Assembly (NCBI RefSeq): GCF_037126175.1
Contig: NZ_CP146986.1
Span: 5,518,501-5,582,500 of the forward strand
Origin: Pseudomonas sp. RSB 5.4
GTDB lineage: Bacteria > Pseudomonadota > Gammaproteobacteria > Pseudomonadales > Pseudomonadaceae
Length of the DNA: 64,000 bases
Reading direction: 5' to 3'
In this document: positions 62,543 to 64,000 of the stretch, in pieces
Layout of the letters: each line of letters starts with the position of its first letter
Numbering within the stretch: position 1 is the stretch's first letter
The notes under the pieces: model-generated
Database searches by the model: none
What the model was told of the DNA's origin: nothing
The model's input: only the letters and a program-made list of their open reading frames with translations
Position numbers and translations under genes: made by a program

Positions 62543-63988
62543 GTGGCTGATTTCAAGCGTTACGACAACTACATCAACGGTGAATGGGTCGCCGGTGCCG
62601 ATTACTCGGCCAACATCAACCCGTCCGAGTTGAGCGACACCATCGGCGACTACGCCAAGGCTGATCTGACTCAGGTTCACGCCGCCATCGATGCGGCCCG
62701 CGCCGCGTTCCCGGCGTGGTCGACGTCCGGCATTCAGGCCCGTCACGATGCGCTGGATAAAGTCGGCACGGAAATCCTCGCCCGTCGCGAAGAACTCGGC
62801 ACCCTGCTGGCCCGGGAAGAGGGCAAGACCCTGCCCGAAGCCATCGGCGAAGTGACCCGCGCCGGCAACATCTTCAAATTCTTCGCCGGTGAATGCCTGC
62901 GTCTGTCCGGAGACTACGTGCCGTCGGTGCGCCCGGGCGTCAATGTCGAAGTGACCCACGAAGCCCTCGGCGTGGTCGGTCTGATCACCCCGTGGAACTT
63001 CCCGATTGCCATCCCTGCATGGAAGATCGCCCCGGCGCTGGCCTACGGCAACTGCGTGGTCTTGAAACCGGCGGACCTGGTGCCGGGCTGCGCCTGGGCA
63101 CTGGCGGAAATCATTTCCCGCGCAGGCTTCCCCGCCGGCGTGTTCAACCTGGTGATGGGCAGCGGGCGGGTGGTCGGCGAAGCGCTGGTCAACAGCCCGA
63201 AAGTCGATGGCATCAGCTTCACCGGTTCGGTTGGCGTGGGTCGGCAGATCGCGGTCAGTTGCGTGTCGCGTCAGGCCAAGGTGCAGCTGGAAATGGGCGG
63301 CAAGAACCCGCAGATCATTCTCGACGACGCCGACCTCAAGCAAGCGGTCGAGCTGTCGGTGCAGAGCGCGTTCTACTCCACCGGCCAGCGTTGCACGGCG
63401 TCGAGCCGCTTGATCGTCACCGCCGGGATTCACGACAAATTCGTCGAGGCGATGGCCGAACGCATGAAGTCGATCAAGGTCGGCCACGCGCTGAAATCCG
63501 GCACCGACATTGGTCCAGTGGTGTCGCAGGCGCAGCTGGAACAGGACATGAAGTACATCGACATCGGTCAGAGCGAAGGCGCACGTCTGGTCAGCGGTGG
63601 TGGTCTGGTGACCTGCGACACCGAGGGCTATTTCCTCGCGCCAACGCTGTTTGCCGACAGCGAAGCCTCGATGCGCATCAGCCGTGAAGAAATCTTCGGC
63701 CCGGTGGCCAACATTGTTCGCGTGGCCGATTACGAGGCGGCGCTGGCGATGGCCAACGACACCGAGTTCGGCCTGTCCGCCGGTATCGCCACCACCTCGC
63801 TGAAGTACGCCAACCACTTCAAGCGTCACTCGCAAGCCGGGATGGTCATGGTCAACCTGCCGACCGCCGGTGTCGATTACCACGTTCCGTTCGGTGGCCG
63901 TAAGGGTTCATCCTATGGCTCACGTGAGCAAGGCCGCTATGCACAAGAGTTCTACACGGTCGTGAAGACCAGCTACATCGGTTCCTGA
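62543..63988 (+). CDS. 2-Ketoglutarate semialdehyde dehydrogenase (aldehyde dehydrogenase)
   Basis: A 481-residue NAD(P)-dependent aldehyde dehydrogenase that would oxidise the kdgD product 2-ketoglutarate semialdehyde to 2-ketoglutarate. It has the cofactor motif GLITPWNFPIAIPAWK, FTGSVGVGRQIA, catalytic E250 (QLEMGGKNP) and nucleophile C284 (GQRCTASSR). The start is GTG at 62543, with AGAGGAGA upstream. A hairpin separates it from kdgD. Exact substrate is taken from context. Confidence 0.93.
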   Translation: MADFKRYDNYINGEWVAGADYSANINPSELSDTIGDYAKADLTQVHAAIDAARAAFPAWSTSGIQARHDALDKVGTEILARREELGTLLAREEGKTLPEAIGEVTRAGNIFKFFAGECLRLSGDYVPSVRPGVNVEVTHEALGVVGLITPWNFPIAIPAWKIAPALAYGNCVVLKPADLVPGCAWALAEIISRAGFPAGVFNLVMGSGRVVGEALVNSPKVDGISFTGSVGVGRQIAVSCVSRQAKVQLEMGGKNPQIILDDADLKQAVELSVQSAFYSTGQRCTASSRLIVTAGIHDKFVEAMAERMKSIKVGHALKSGTDIGPVVSQAQLEQDMKYIDIGQSEGARLVSGGGLVTCDTEGYFLAPTLFADSEASMRISREEIFGPVANIVRVADYEAALAMANDTEFGLSAGIATTSLKYANHFKRHSQAGMVMVNLPTAGVDYHVPFGGRKGSSYGSREQGRYAQEFYTVVKTSYIGS

Positions 63989-64000
63989 TACACGCAATAC

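Noticed and set aside
1..64000. tRNA, rRNA or prophage genes
   Set aside because: None recognised on either strand by reading; a covariance scan was not possible here.

Overview
The window is GC-rich chromosomal DNA from a Pseudomonas of the P. fluorescens group. This rests on many REP/REPIN repeats of the GTGGGAGCGGGCTTGCTCGCGA type, a fused fructose PTS protein with a Cra operator, a PiuA/PiuC cassette, a RoxSR two-component system, DUF6124 and DUF6388-like genes, and gene order that follows the PAO1 segment PA4524 to PA4493 in blocks (from memory of that genome; not computed).

Layout. 1-7.3 kb: the end of a small DUF6388-like gene, nadC, a DUF1631 gene, ampD-ampE (cell-wall recycling) and a chemotaxis receptor. 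7.6-15.6 kb: a zinc-ribbon membrane protein, tatD-cra, and divergently fruB-fruK-fruA for fructose uptake, with the operator TTAAACGTTTCA between cra and fruB. 15.8-24.2 kb: a Tat-exported PhoD-type phosphatase, then an iron block made of a PepSY-flavoprotein reductase, a Fiu/PiuA TonB receptor and, divergently, piuC plus a Sel1-repeat gene. 24.4-27.5 kb: an AT-richer two-gene toxin locus in which both subunits of a xenorhabdolysin (XaxAB, ClyA-type) toxin appear fused in one 738-residue ORF, followed by an unrecognised helical protein. 27.6-34.8 kb: a lysine/ornithine decarboxylase with an unusual leader, a four-gene osmoprotectant ABC operon and prfC. 34.9-37.4 kb: an IS4-family element with 9-bp target duplication inside a ~290-bp interspersed repeat (a second, uninterrupted copy lies at 52.1 kb), then a 10-unit alternating tandem REP array. 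37.5-39.1 kb: an MFS transporter and a small acidic exported protein. 39.3-52 kb (all minus strand): a dipeptide transport region with four DppA-like binding proteins, an OprD-family porin and DppBCDF. 52.4-58.3 kb: REPs, a DUF6124 gene with a structured leader, a SIMPL-domain protein, roxS-roxR and an SbmA/YddA-type ABC exporter. 58.4-64 kb: a FadR-type regulator, three small/enzymatic genes including a phospholipase C-like gene behind a LexA box, and kdgD plus a ketoglutarate-semialdehyde dehydrogenase for glucarate/galactarate catabolism.

The most unusual items are the XaxA-XaxB fusion with an in-frame internal start, the LexA box over the promoter of a phospholipase C-like gene, the alternating ~72-bp REP array, the alternative-pairing leader of the DUF6124 gene, the terminator and mini-ORF ahead of the decarboxylase, and a motif shared between the promoters of the FadR-type regulator and kdgD. 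Most of the rest is conserved pseudomonad core.
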